Shown in pieces: positions 30,194-39,111 of a DNA stretch of 63,614 nucleotides. The stretch is taken from contig CAJXRU010000012.1 of NCBI GenBank assembly GCA_913060565.1, forward strand, positions 1-63,614, written 5' to 3'. Every line of letters begins with the position of its first letter. Positions within the stretch are counted from its first letter, which is position 1. The notes beneath the pieces are model-generated. The model did not search any database, was not told the origin of the DNA, and saw only the letters and a list, made by a program, of their open reading frames with translations. The translations under genes and the position numbers were made by a program. The DNA is from an uncultured Gammaproteobacteria bacterium (GTDB lineage Bacteria; Pseudomonadota; Gammaproteobacteria; Enterobacterales; Psychrobiaceae).

Positions 30194-31969
30194 CTACATT
30201 TGATTGGCTTTTCGGTAGTTTCCTTGATAATCAAAGATCTTTTCTTGAATTTTCCAATAGTATTTCTGTTTCTTGGCGATAACGAAGTCTGGCGGTGTGA
30301 TCTTTGATGACAAAGCGATAGCCTCGCTGGTGGTTGTGAACGTAAATGATACTGTTCCCTGAGCAACACGGCTACCAAATTGGCGATTGAATGCCAGTAA
30401 CGCCTTTGGGTGTGAAAAGTTAAATGTTTCTGACAAAGCATGTCCATCTTCATCGACGTAGGTGACCTTCAGTTTGTCAGAATCAGCACTAAGACTAGCC
30501 ATCGTCATTGCTTGGCATCTGATGACCATCGCATCTTTTAGAGATAATGACTTTTTCAACAAATCGTCAGGATCGCTGATGGCGTGATCACAATGCTGAC
30601 ATACACGCGCCGCAATATCATTTTGTTGACCGCACTGACCACATTCTTTAAAACGGAATCTATAATCACAGCGGACGCGTTCACCGTTGTGATCTTCAAA
30701 TCCCATACAACGACGACCATAGTGTTCTATAAGGTCGCCATCTTGGTCTACTTTTCCCCAGAAAGTATTGCCAAATTGACATACAGGACACGGGACCAAT
30801 ACCGCGACACTATCACTGCTTGGTTTGTCGCTACCAACCTCGGGGCTAAAAATATCGAATCCGCTGTTGGCGTAATCGATTATTAAACAATCTTTTTTAT
30901 CATCACATAAACGTAAGCCGCGGCCTACTATTTGTTGAAATAGGCTGACCGACTGTGTCGGTCTGAGTAGGGCAATGAGGTCGACATGGGGTGCGTCAAA
31001 TCCCGTCGTTAATACAGCAACGTTTACTAAAAATTTTATTTCCCGTTTTTTGAACCGAGCTATTATTTCATCGCGCTGAGTATTGTCGGTATCGCCGATA
31101 ATAAGAGCGCTTGTGTGTTGGTGGCCAAACTCTGCCAAATAATCCATGACTTCATTAGCATGCTTAATCGTCGCAGCAAATATCATTACGCCTTTTCGGT
31201 CTTTACTGAGCGTTACCACTTGCTCAGTGATAGATTTTGTAACCCGCTTATGTTTAATAAGTAGGGTATTGAGCGCTTTTTCACTCTGACTGCCAAAACG
31301 ATTTTGACTGATACTTGAGAAGTCATAATGGGCTATAGCCGCGTCAATTAGCGTTGGCGGTGAAAGGAAACCTTGTTTAATCATTAACCCAAGTGGCATT
31401 TCATAGATACAATGTCTAAATACGCTGTTGTCGTCGCCACGACTAAAGCCATGGTAATGATCTTGATAGATCCAACCTATTCCCATGCGGTACGGTGTGG
31501 CGGTTAAGCCCAACAGTTTCAATGATGGATTTATTTGTTTAAGGTGTGCAATTATTTGTTGATATTGATTCTGAGAATCGGTGCTATCGTCAACTTGACC
31601 AATACGATGGCATTCGTCAACAATGACTAACGAATAATGCTCATTAAATTTGTTAAGATTTGGCGCGACAGATTGGACGCTTCCAAACGTAACCTGATGT
31701 TGTGATTCTTTACGACCTAAACCAGCCGAAAATATATTAGCGCTTAGCCCATAGGATTCATATTTTTGGTGATTTTGCTCAACGAGTTCTTTAACATGAG
31801 CAAGCACTAAGATCTTATGTTTAGCTAATCGCGCCAGTTCACTGATCACCAAACTCTTACCGCTACCCGTTGGTAATACAATAATGGCGGACTCGTCACT
31901 TTTTTTGAAGTGACGAACAGTGGCCTTAACTGCTTCTTGTTGATAGGGGCGCAGAGTATAACTGGTCAT
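30194..31969 (-). CDS. radD: Putative DNA repair helicase RadD (YejH)
   Basis: A 591-residue superfamily 2 helicase matching E. coli RadD along its length. Walker A PTGSGKS is at 33-39 and the DECH box at 118-121. Motif III LGLTATP, motif V AVLTTGFDAPHVDLI and motif VI QQIVGRGLRL follow. After the helicase core come a zinc-finger set (CPVC..., CGQCGQQN..., CQHC) and a C-terminal domain ending VIAKKQKYYWKIQEKIFDYQGNYRKA. RadD acts in repair of double-strand breaks and interacts with SSB and RecA in E. coli. The gene is last in a tight three-gene operon, three bases after the glycosyltransferase. Confidence 0.95.
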   Translation of the reverse strand: MTSYTLRPYQQEAVKATVRHFKKSDESAIIVLPTGSGKSLVISELARLAKHKILVLAHVKELVEQNHQKYESYGLSANIFSAGLGRKESQHQVTFGSVQSVAPNLNKFNEHYSLVIVDECHRIGQVDDSTDSQNQYQQIIAHLKQINPSLKLLGLTATPYRMGIGWIYQDHYHGFSRGDDNSVFRHCIYEMPLGLMIKQGFLSPPTLIDAAIAHYDFSSISQNRFGSQSEKALNTLLIKHKRVTKSITEQVVTLSKDRKGVMIFAATIKHANEVMDYLAEFGHQHTSALIIGDTDNTQRDEIIARFKKREIKFLVNVAVLTTGFDAPHVDLIALLRPTQSVSLFQQIVGRGLRLCDDKKDCLIIDYANSGFDIFSPEVGSDKPSSDSVAVLVPCPVCQFGNTFWGKVDQDGDLIEHYGRRCMGFEDHNGERVRCDYRFRFKECGQCGQQNDIAARVCQHCDHAISDPDDLLKKSLSLKDAMVIRCQAMTMASLSADSDKLKVTYVDEDGHALSETFNFSHPKALLAFNRQFGSRVAQGTVSFTFTTTSEAIALSSKITPPDFVIAKKQKYYWKIQEKIFDYQGNYRKANQM

Positions 31970-31972
31970 GAG

Positions 31973-33205
31973 CTAGTCTTTGTTTTTCGCTTCAATCCAT
32001 TGGGACATATATTTTGTGCTTTTGTGATGGTGGTGCTTCAACATGCTACCAGTGAAATTATTAAGTCGGTGGCTTTGAAGGTTCACAATGAGATCATTCA
32101 CACGGTTAGTTAACGCCCCTGATAAACTGTTTTTGTCATAAAGCGTTCGAATAATGTCATCACCTTTGTTGACGTAGTCGAGCCAACGATCGTTGTCTTG
32201 ATAGAGTGCAATGGCATGTTCAGCAAACTGTTCGGGATCATCATTAATATCGCCACTCCACGGTAAATTCTCATGCATGGATTCACTACCAATCGACGTT
32301 GTGACGTTTGGTGTGCCATTGATCATAGCGTCTGCCAATTTCCCTTTGATTCCAGCACCAAATCGTAGTGGCGCCAACAGCACTCTGGCTTTTTTTATTT
32401 CCGCATGGGCGTCATCACACCAACCTTTTACCAAAAAACCTTGCTTTTCATTGTGAAGTTGCGTTGCTTTTGGTGGCGGGTATGCTCCGTATACGTTTAA
32501 TCGTGCTTTAGGTAACTTTTTGCGAATTAATGGCCATATTGATTCTTTGAGGTAGCGTACTGCATCCCAATTGGGCGCGTGTCTGAAATTGCCTATGGAT
32601 ATAAAGTCAATCCGCGCAGAATATTCAGGACGAGGCTCATTTAGCTTATCTATGTCCAACATGAACGGAATGTGATGTAGAAGTTGTGGCGGCACCTTAA
32701 ACTGAGTGGTCAGTAATTCGATTTCCGTTTTAGATATCATGAGGGTGAGGTCGCAACGATAAATTGCCGCTATTTCACGTTTTGCCATGTCACTATTGAG
32801 ATCATGTTGATTGATTTCTCGATCGTTTTTATAGGCATCATGACGGGCGTATCTCAGTGTATGGAGATCTTCGGTGTCTAAGATGGTCAGGGCCGTTGGG
32901 CATTGTTGTTCGACACGCCAGCCAAATTGCTCCTCCATCATAAACCGATCGTATATCACGATCTCAGGGCCTAATTCTTTGACAAAAATATCAAATGAGC
33001 TGCAATTAAGGGCAATGTTAGTACAGTCGACATTGTAGTCGTCAAGATCAGCCATATGCTCTGATAACTGCGCCGCACTGGCAAAGGTAATGTGATAACC
33101 CTGGTCATTAAAAAGAGCAATTAATTCCATCATTCTGCTGCCTGCAGCGGAAGATTTAGGTTCTGGCCAAACATAGCCGATGATTAATAGATTTTTAGAG
33201 GACAT
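31973..33205 (-). CDS. Glycosyltransferase, GT-B fold (family 4-like)
   Basis: A 410-residue protein with the two-lobed GT-B layout: N-terminal lobe from LLIIGYVWPEPKSSAAGSRMMELI, and C-terminal lobe with ISIGNFRHAPNWDAVRYL (near 200) and the donor-binding VLLAPLRFGAGIKGKLADAMINGTPNVTTSIGSESM (near 275-310). It probably adds a sugar to an unknown acceptor in the cytoplasm or at the inner face of the membrane. No other polysaccharide genes are near; the neighbours are a periplasmic rhodanese (two bases upstream) and radD (three bases downstream), so the operon does not reveal the substrate. A His-rich patch (KHHHHKS) lies near the C-terminus. Confidence 0.83.
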   Translation of the reverse strand: MSSKNLLIIGYVWPEPKSSAAGSRMMELIALFNDQGYHITFASAAQLSEHMADLDDYNVDCTNIALNCSSFDIFVKELGPEIVIYDRFMMEEQFGWRVEQQCPTALTILDTEDLHTLRYARHDAYKNDREINQHDLNSDMAKREIAAIYRCDLTLMISKTEIELLTTQFKVPPQLLHHIPFMLDIDKLNEPRPEYSARIDFISIGNFRHAPNWDAVRYLKESIWPLIRKKLPKARLNVYGAYPPPKATQLHNEKQGFLVKGWCDDAHAEIKKARVLLAPLRFGAGIKGKLADAMINGTPNVTTSIGSESMHENLPWSGDINDDPEQFAEHAIALYQDNDRWLDYVNKGDDIIRTLYDKNSLSGALTNRVNDLIVNLQSHRLNNFTGSMLKHHHHKSTKYMSQWIEAKNKD

Positions 33206-33207
33206 GA

Positions 33208-33630
33208 TTACTTAAGGGGTTTGAGTGACGATTCAGGTTGCGCTTGAGCGGATTTTAGGGCACTAATTCCGCCGCCATTGTGTACGTTAGAATAACCAGC
33301 TTTCACTAACATCATTATTGCTTTTCCTGCTCTGTTGCCGCTGCGGCAATACAAGACAATGGGAGTTTCTTTGCTAATATTCTTAAATTTCAGCGTTTGG
33401 ACAACCTCTTTGTAGGGGATATGTAATGCTTTATCTAAGTGCCTTTCCTTGAATTCTGCGGCGGTTCTCACGTCAATTAATAGCGCGCCATTATTACGTT
33501 TTTGCCATGCGACCTGTTCGCGCGTGTAATGGGTGTGATCGTCGCCGCCGTGGGCAGAAACTGATGTATTAATGAATAAAGTGCCGATGAAAAATAACAT
33601 CAAATAAAAATAGGAAACTCGAATAAACAT
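33208..33630 (-). CDS. Exported rhodanese-like protein
   Basis: A 140-residue single rhodanese domain behind a Sec signal peptide (about 1-26, cleavage after VSA). The active-site loop is C95-R-S-G-N-R, typical of single-domain sulfurtransferases; LLIDVRTAAEFKERHL opens the domain. It probably handles sulfane sulfur in the periplasm. It is the first gene of a tight operon with a glycosyltransferase and radD, and it is divergent from sohB. Confidence 0.9.
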   Translation of the reverse strand: MFIRVSYFYLMLFFIGTLFINTSVSAHGGDDHTHYTREQVAWQKRNNGALLIDVRTAAEFKERHLDKALHIPYKEVVQTLKFKNISKETPIVLYCRSGNRAGKAIMMLVKAGYSNVHNGGGISALKSAQAQPESSLKPLK

Positions 33631-33768
33631 AATTGTCTTTAATGAATGAAACGTATTGGCGCATTGTACCTGATGTTTGTGAGATGAAACATCTAATTAG
33701 CGATAAATATAGCGAGGGTTTTAGGAGACTGCTACACTGCGGCGAAGTATTTTATAGAGGAATAAGTT

Positions 33769-34782
33769 GTGGAATTTTTAGCAAATTATGGGCTGTTTTT
33801 GGCTCAAGCGGTTACCATTGTGGTTGCAATTATTGTGGTATTGGTGACTATCGTTGCTCTTGGTAGCAAGGGGAAGGGGGAGAAAGGGCAGTTAGAGCTA
33901 ATAGACTTGTCGGAAGCCTTAGAGGATACTGCGCAGTCTTTTAAAGAGACAATATTGTCTAAGGATGAGCTAAAAAAGCGTGCAAAAGCTAAAAAGAAGG
34001 CAGATAAAGAATCGAAAGATGAGGTTAAGCCTAATTTGTATGTTATTGATTTTAATGGTTCGATGGACGCTAGCCAAGTAGAAGGTTTACGACGTGAAAT
34101 TACTGCAATTGTCCAGTGTGCACAGAAAGATGATGAAGTGCTGGTTCGTCTTGAAAGCCCCGGCGGTGTCGTACACGGTTATGGACTCGCAGCGAGTCAG
34201 TTACAACGGATCACTAAACGTAACATCCCGTTAACCATCGCTGTTGATAAAGTTGCCGCAAGTGGTGGTTATATGATGGCTTGTATCGCAAACAAAATTG
34301 TCGCCGCTCCTTTTGCAATTATTGGATCCATTGGGGTTATTGCTCAGATCCCTAATTTTAGTAAAGTGCTTAAGAAAAATGATATCGATTTCGAGCAAGT
34401 GACGGCGGGTGAATATAAAAGAACACTCACTATGTTTGGCGAAAATACCGATCAAGATCGTGAAAAATTTCAAAGTGAAATTGATGATGTTCACGGTTTA
34501 TTTAAGAACCATGTTGCCAAACACCGTTCGCAATTGGATATAAACAAGGTGGCAACAGGTGAAACTTGGTACGGTGAACAAGCCCTTGAAATCGGTCTTG
34601 TTGACGAGTTAAGCACGAGCGATGACTGGTTACTTTCACAAGCGCAAGATAAGCAAGTCTACTTAGTGAAATATAATGTCCCTAAGACTTTGTCTCAAAA
34701 ATTGGGAAAAGCTGCAAGCACATCGGTTGAGCAAGGAATTTATAATGTCGTCAATCGTCTTGGACAATGGAAAGGGTTTTAA
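33769..34782 (+). CDS. sohB: Probable protease SohB
   Basis: A 337-residue S49-family membrane protease. One N-terminal membrane segment (about 8-31), a charged Lys/Glu linker (about 60-85), then the S49 domain with RLESPGGVVHGYGLAASQL, the serine in VAASGGYMMAC (near 164) and the lysine-bearing GSIGVIAQIPNFSKVLKKNDIDFEQVTAGEYKRTL region. Start is GTG at 33769 with AGAGGAA upstream. SohB is thought to degrade membrane or periplasmic proteins; substrates are unknown. Confidence 0.95.
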   Translation: MEFLANYGLFLAQAVTIVVAIIVVLVTIVALGSKGKGEKGQLELIDLSEALEDTAQSFKETILSKDELKKRAKAKKKADKESKDEVKPNLYVIDFNGSMDASQVEGLRREITAIVQCAQKDDEVLVRLESPGGVVHGYGLAASQLQRITKRNIPLTIAVDKVAASGGYMMACIANKIVAAPFAIIGSIGVIAQIPNFSKVLKKNDIDFEQVTAGEYKRTLTMFGENTDQDREKFQSEIDDVHGLFKNHVAKHRSQLDINKVATGETWYGEQALEIGLVDELSTSDDWLLSQAQDKQVYLVKYNVPKTLSQKLGKAASTSVEQGIYNVVNRLGQWKGF

Positions 34783-34804
34783 ATTTCGATTGATTCGAAG
34801 CAAC

Positions 34805-34832
34805 AAAAAAGGGATGCATTGCATCCCTTTTT
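34805..34832. terminator. Bidirectional rho-independent terminator
   Basis: GGGATGC/GCATCCC stem with loop ATT, flanked by A6 on the left and T5 on the right. It sits between convergent sohB and the symporter gene and can serve both. Confidence 0.92.
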
Positions 34833-34852
34833 ATTAGAATAAATTGAAACAA

Positions 34853-36133
34853 CTATTCTGTTTTTCTGCCGACCCATGGATCGTTATAAATTTCGGTATC
34901 TAACTCTTTCTCAGTTTTAGCGACGATAACCGTCACCATGCTATCGCCGGTAACGTTTACCGCAGTTCGAGTCATATCGAGTAGACGGTCAACACCAATA
35001 ATAAGTGCAATGCCTTCTACCGGTAAACCAACTTGTTGTAACACCATAGCAAGCATAATTAAGCCAACGCCCGGCACGCCCGCTGTTCCAATTGACGCTA
35101 AAGTGGCAGTCAAAATTACCATTAGATAATCAGCTATCGACAAATCAACACCATAGACTTGCGCGATGAAGACGGTTGCAACACCTTGCATGATTGCCGT
35201 GCCGTCCATGTTAATGGTTGCACCTAACGGTACAGTAAACGACGCGATAGAATTATCAACACCCATTTTTTTGGTGGTTGTTTCTAATGTCACAGGAATT
35301 GTCGCATTTGAGCTGGCTGTACTAAACGCAAATAGGGCTGTGTCACGCATTTTTCTAATAAAGATCACAGGATTAAGCCCCGTTAAGAACTTAAGAATTG
35401 TTGGGTAAGTCACTAACGCATGAACGCCTAATGCAAGCAAGACGACAAAAAAGTACTTTGCAACATTTAGGAAGGTGCTCGGTGAAATTTCACTGGCTAG
35501 TTTCGCCATTAAGAAGAACACGCCGTATGGTGCAAGATTCATAATGATGTTAACAATCTTCATGACAACTTCATTCATGTCTTCAAATAAACTTGCAATA
35601 CGTTTACCTGATTCACCAGCAAGTGAAACAGCTATGCCGAATAACAATGCAAACACGATAATTTGCAGCATGTTGCCTTGCGCCATCGCATTAATTGGAT
35701 TACTTGGAATAATATTGATCAATACTTGAGTTAATGAAGGTGCTTCTTTGGCACTAAATGAAGCGGTACTTGTCATCGCTTGGTCAGTTACACCTGGTGC
35801 TATTACTAACGCCAAAGCAATCGCCAACGTAATCGCTATTGCTGTAGTTGTTAAATACAACGCAATGGACTTGCCACCCAAGCGACCTAATTTACTTGGG
35901 TCAGACAGTGAACAGGTACCACAAACTAATGAAATGAACACTAAAGGTACAACTAACATTTTCAAACTGTTAACGAACATCTTTCCGCCAGCGTGGAACA
36001 AGCCGTTAACGATATTGTCTTGGACGAATTTAACATCACCCAACCAAAACTGGATGATGGCACCAATAATGATGCCAAGGCCCATACCGATGAGAATTTT
36101 CATCGTTAGGCCCAAAGGTTTTTTATTACTCAT
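34853..36133 (-). CDS. Dicarboxylate/amino acid:cation symporter (DAACS family)
   Basis: A 426-residue secondary transporter of the GltP/DctA/SstT superfamily. Eight membrane helices and two re-entrant loops are expected. The signature loops are present: FAFSTASSNATIPVTLE (first re-entrant, near 270-286), the sodium-binding NMDGTA (near 308) and GIALIIGVDRLLDMTRTAVNVTGDS (near 375-400), where the Asp and Arg read the substrate. The RTAVNV arrangement fits acidic amino acids or C4-dicarboxylates; I cannot choose between them. Single gene with its own terminator. Confidence 0.92.
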   Translation of the reverse strand: MSNKKPLGLTMKILIGMGLGIIIGAIIQFWLGDVKFVQDNIVNGLFHAGGKMFVNSLKMLVVPLVFISLVCGTCSLSDPSKLGRLGGKSIALYLTTTAIAITLAIALALVIAPGVTDQAMTSTASFSAKEAPSLTQVLINIIPSNPINAMAQGNMLQIIVFALLFGIAVSLAGESGKRIASLFEDMNEVVMKIVNIIMNLAPYGVFFLMAKLASEISPSTFLNVAKYFFVVLLALGVHALVTYPTILKFLTGLNPVIFIRKMRDTALFAFSTASSNATIPVTLETTTKKMGVDNSIASFTVPLGATINMDGTAIMQGVATVFIAQVYGVDLSIADYLMVILTATLASIGTAGVPGVGLIMLAMVLQQVGLPVEGIALIIGVDRLLDMTRTAVNVTGDSMVTVIVAKTEKELDTEIYNDPWVGRKTE

Positions 36134-36392
36134 GGTAATCCTTAATTATTATTAGGTATCTGATTTTAGGTTGTTAATGAGAATCATCGATACACGCGTT
36201 GGAGTCTAGCAAATGTTTAATTATTGCAAAAGCAATAATCAAGCATAGGCGTTATTAATAAAAAATCTTTTAGTAGCGAAAGATTAATGCATTGAATTTT
36301 ATCTAAAATCCTTTTGCATCTTTGACATAAATTCTCTAACATCGACATAATTGCTTTAATTTTTGTTGTATTTTCGGCAGGGAGAATGCCCA

Positions 36393-38930
36393 ATGCGTCA
36401 GACCTTTCATTATTTTTCAATCGTTTTCTTTGCGCTGTTTTTAATAGCATGTAGTGGTGGTAACGAGTTATCCAGCACTTCTAGTGGAGATGGAGGAGAT
36501 GGTACTACGCCAACAACGCCTCAATCTACCGTGGTTTTAACCATGGTTGACACGGCCGGAAATACTGTGACTAACGTTGATGGCAGTCAGCCTCAATGGC
36601 TGTCTGCATTGTATAAAGTTGACAGCAAACCTGTTGCTAATAAGAAAGTAGCATTTAGTTTAGATGGTGCAATTGGTCAACTATTGGTAACGAGCGCGTT
36701 AACCAATGACGAAGGGATTGCAAAAGTAGAAATACACGCAGGTAGTTCAGTAGGTGCTGGTACCGTTACAGTTACTATAGATGATTTGACCGATACGCTA
36801 GATTTTTCGACGTCTAACCCCGTAGCCGTTATTGAGCCGGTAAACTTGACGATTAAATTGGTTGACGATAACGGAGCGACGATAAATAACGTTAGTAGTA
36901 TCGAACCAGCAAAATTAGAAGCAACATTGACGCATAGTGGTTCACCCACTTCAGGTGTAAAAGTAGACTTTTCTCTTGGGAATGATATTGGTGAGTTAAA
37001 AGTAACTAGTGCACTAACGGACAATGACGGTGTCGCGTCGGTCTTTTTGTATTCTGGTGCGCAAGATGGTGCTGGTACTGTAACTGTTGCTGTTGGCGAC
37101 GTTAATGCAAGTATTGATTATGCGGCGTCAGTTGCAGCAGTGAACGTTGAAATGGGAGATTTAACCTTAACTCCTATCAATATCGGACCCAATGGTACCG
37201 CGACACTGAGTGTTCCAATTAACGAATCTGTTGCCGGAAATGTTAGTCCGTTAACTCAATCTGTTAACGTACAGTTTTCGTCAGCATGTGTACAAGCAGG
37301 CAAAGCAGAAATTGCCAGCGAAGTTGCCACTATTAACGGTGTTGCTTCAGTAACCTATAAAGATAAAGGCTGTGGAACCGTTGATAAGATAAATGTTACG
37401 TCAACGATTGGGCAAACAGTTTTAACAAAAAATGTGGATTTAACGGTTGCGCCAGCAACATTGCAGAGTATTCAATTTACCGAAGTGTCATCTAACTTTA
37501 TTGCATTAAAGGGGACTGGTGGTGAAGGGCGTAATGAAACAGCAACAGTAACTTTCACTGTTTTTAATCAACTGGGAAATGCAGTGTCGGGCGTACCAGT
37601 AGATTTTGCTTTGAGTACCAGTGTTGGTGGCATTGAACTTCTGCCAGATACAAAAGCAGAAACTGACGAAAATGGACAAGTAGATGTTATTGTCTCGTCA
37701 GGAAATGTCGCAGTACCAGTTCGAATTCTCGCATCTTTAACAGAAAACCCTGAAATTTCAACAATTTCAGGTGCACTAGCAATTTCAACAGGTGTAGCAG
37801 ACTATAACAGTTTTAGTATTTCTGCCGACTTGAACCCTGATGCTTGGGGAATAGACAACGTTGAGGTTGACGTTGTTGCAAGACTCGCTGACCACTTCAA
37901 TAATCCTGTTCCAGACGGTACCACCGTTCAGTTTAGCGCTGAATATGGAGCGATAGACCCATTTTGTTTAACAGTGAACGGAACTTGTGCTATCAAATGG
38001 CGAAGTCAAGCTCCGCGTTCTCCATCTCCTGCATACAGAGATGCAAACGCAATCACTCGAGTGTTAGGTAGTTCATCTCATCTATGCCTAGCGTCAGACG
38101 GAACTGATACTGGCCTGTCACAAGCTGGCTTGCCTTGTTTTTATAATAATAGATCTTTAGCTAATCGATATGGTGGATTGGGTCAAGTTTACGGCAATCG
38201 TGTAACAATATTTGCTCACGCTATTGGCGAAGAATCGTTTGCTGACTCCAATGGCAATGGTAAATTTGACGATGGAGAAGCGTTTACAGATTTATCAGAA
38301 GCATTTCGTGATGAAAATGAAGATGGTCTATTTGGTGGCAGGTTAGCAAACGGGGATTTACAAGCCGGTGCAACGGTGCTTGATTGTTCAGATGCAAGTA
38401 ACACAAATTGTCTTCAACCTGGTGGTGATAACGAAGAATTCATCGATTTTAATAGAAATGATTCTTTTGACCAAGCTAACGGCAAATATAACGGTGTGTT
38501 GTGTACTGATGCAGATAGTAAATTGGATAAGTGTCATCGTCAACTGGTGTCAATTTCCAAGAGCATCACTATTCTCCAAGCTGGTAATGGCATTTTTGCA
38601 GGAATGATCGAAGCTGGTTTAAATCAGAATGATCCTAGTCAATACGGCCAAGCGGTTGATATTTTCGGTGGGGCGAAAACAATAAATCTATATGCAGCTG
38701 GTGGATTTAATGGATATCTACCAAGTGGCACAACAATCACATTTGATGCGGGAAATGGTGAAATTGTTGGGCCGAGCGAATGTACTGTTGGTCAATCATC
38801 AGCTTTTGCTATTAATAGCTGTTCAGTATCTCTTAAACCGGATGATGAACGAAGTTCAGGTAGCCTAACTGCTACCATTTCAACACCGAGTGGCGTTACA
38901 AAGACATTATCGGTGTCAGTAAGCGATTAG
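36393..38930 (+). CDS. Large Ig-like (Big-1 type) surface lipoprotein
   Basis: An 845-residue lipoprotein from the ATG at 36393 (AGGGAGA seven bases upstream). The lipobox LIAC puts the lipidated Cys at residue 20, followed by a Gly/Ser/Thr linker. Two tandem invasin-like Ig repeats (about 45-145 and 147-250) share VDFSLGNDIGELKVTSALTDNDGVA-type sequence; at least two more Ig-like units follow. At about 620-700 are acidic stretches such as DSNGNGKFDDGE and DFNRNDSFD, which resemble calcium-binding loops. An export and surface role, such as adhesion or matrix contact, is inference from domain type. It stands alone with its own terminator. Confidence 0.82.
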   Translation: MRQTFHYFSIVFFALFLIACSGGNELSSTSSGDGGDGTTPTTPQSTVVLTMVDTAGNTVTNVDGSQPQWLSALYKVDSKPVANKKVAFSLDGAIGQLLVTSALTNDEGIAKVEIHAGSSVGAGTVTVTIDDLTDTLDFSTSNPVAVIEPVNLTIKLVDDNGATINNVSSIEPAKLEATLTHSGSPTSGVKVDFSLGNDIGELKVTSALTDNDGVASVFLYSGAQDGAGTVTVAVGDVNASIDYAASVAAVNVEMGDLTLTPINIGPNGTATLSVPINESVAGNVSPLTQSVNVQFSSACVQAGKAEIASEVATINGVASVTYKDKGCGTVDKINVTSTIGQTVLTKNVDLTVAPATLQSIQFTEVSSNFIALKGTGGEGRNETATVTFTVFNQLGNAVSGVPVDFALSTSVGGIELLPDTKAETDENGQVDVIVSSGNVAVPVRILASLTENPEISTISGALAISTGVADYNSFSISADLNPDAWGIDNVEVDVVARLADHFNNPVPDGTTVQFSAEYGAIDPFCLTVNGTCAIKWRSQAPRSPSPAYRDANAITRVLGSSSHLCLASDGTDTGLSQAGLPCFYNNRSLANRYGGLGQVYGNRVTIFAHAIGEESFADSNGNGKFDDGEAFTDLSEAFRDENEDGLFGGRLANGDLQAGATVLDCSDASNTNCLQPGGDNEEFIDFNRNDSFDQANGKYNGVLCTDADSKLDKCHRQLVSISKSITILQAGNGIFAGMIEAGLNQNDPSQYGQAVDIFGGAKTINLYAAGGFNGYLPSGTTITFDAGNGEIVGPSECTVGQSSAFAINSCSVSLKPDDERSSGSLTATISTPSGVTKTLSVSVSD

Positions 38931-38935
38931 TACAT

Positions 38936-38958
38936 AACGGCGCTTAACGCGCCGTTTT
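38936..38958 (+). terminator. Rho-independent terminator
   Basis: AACGGCGC/GCGCCGTT stem with loop TTAAC and a short T run, six bases after the Ig-like lipoprotein stop. Confidence 0.85.
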
Positions 38959-39111
38959 AATTTGTGTTATAAACGAGCGATCAGCTCGAATATATGGCTA
39001 ATTTTCGATTTTTATGGGGTTATTACAAATAACATCTTGAATTATTGCTTATTAGTCTCTATAAATTGAGCCAATACATATTCTCACTCCATCAATGGAC
39101 ATTTTTTTCTT

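Noticed and set aside
33633..33866. Open frame before and across the sohB start
   Set aside because: It overlaps the well-supported GTG start and ribosome site of sohB in another frame and has no family resemblance.
35748..36155. Plus-strand open frame opposite the symporter gene
   Set aside because: Antisense shadow of transmembrane coding sequence, with low-complexity composition.
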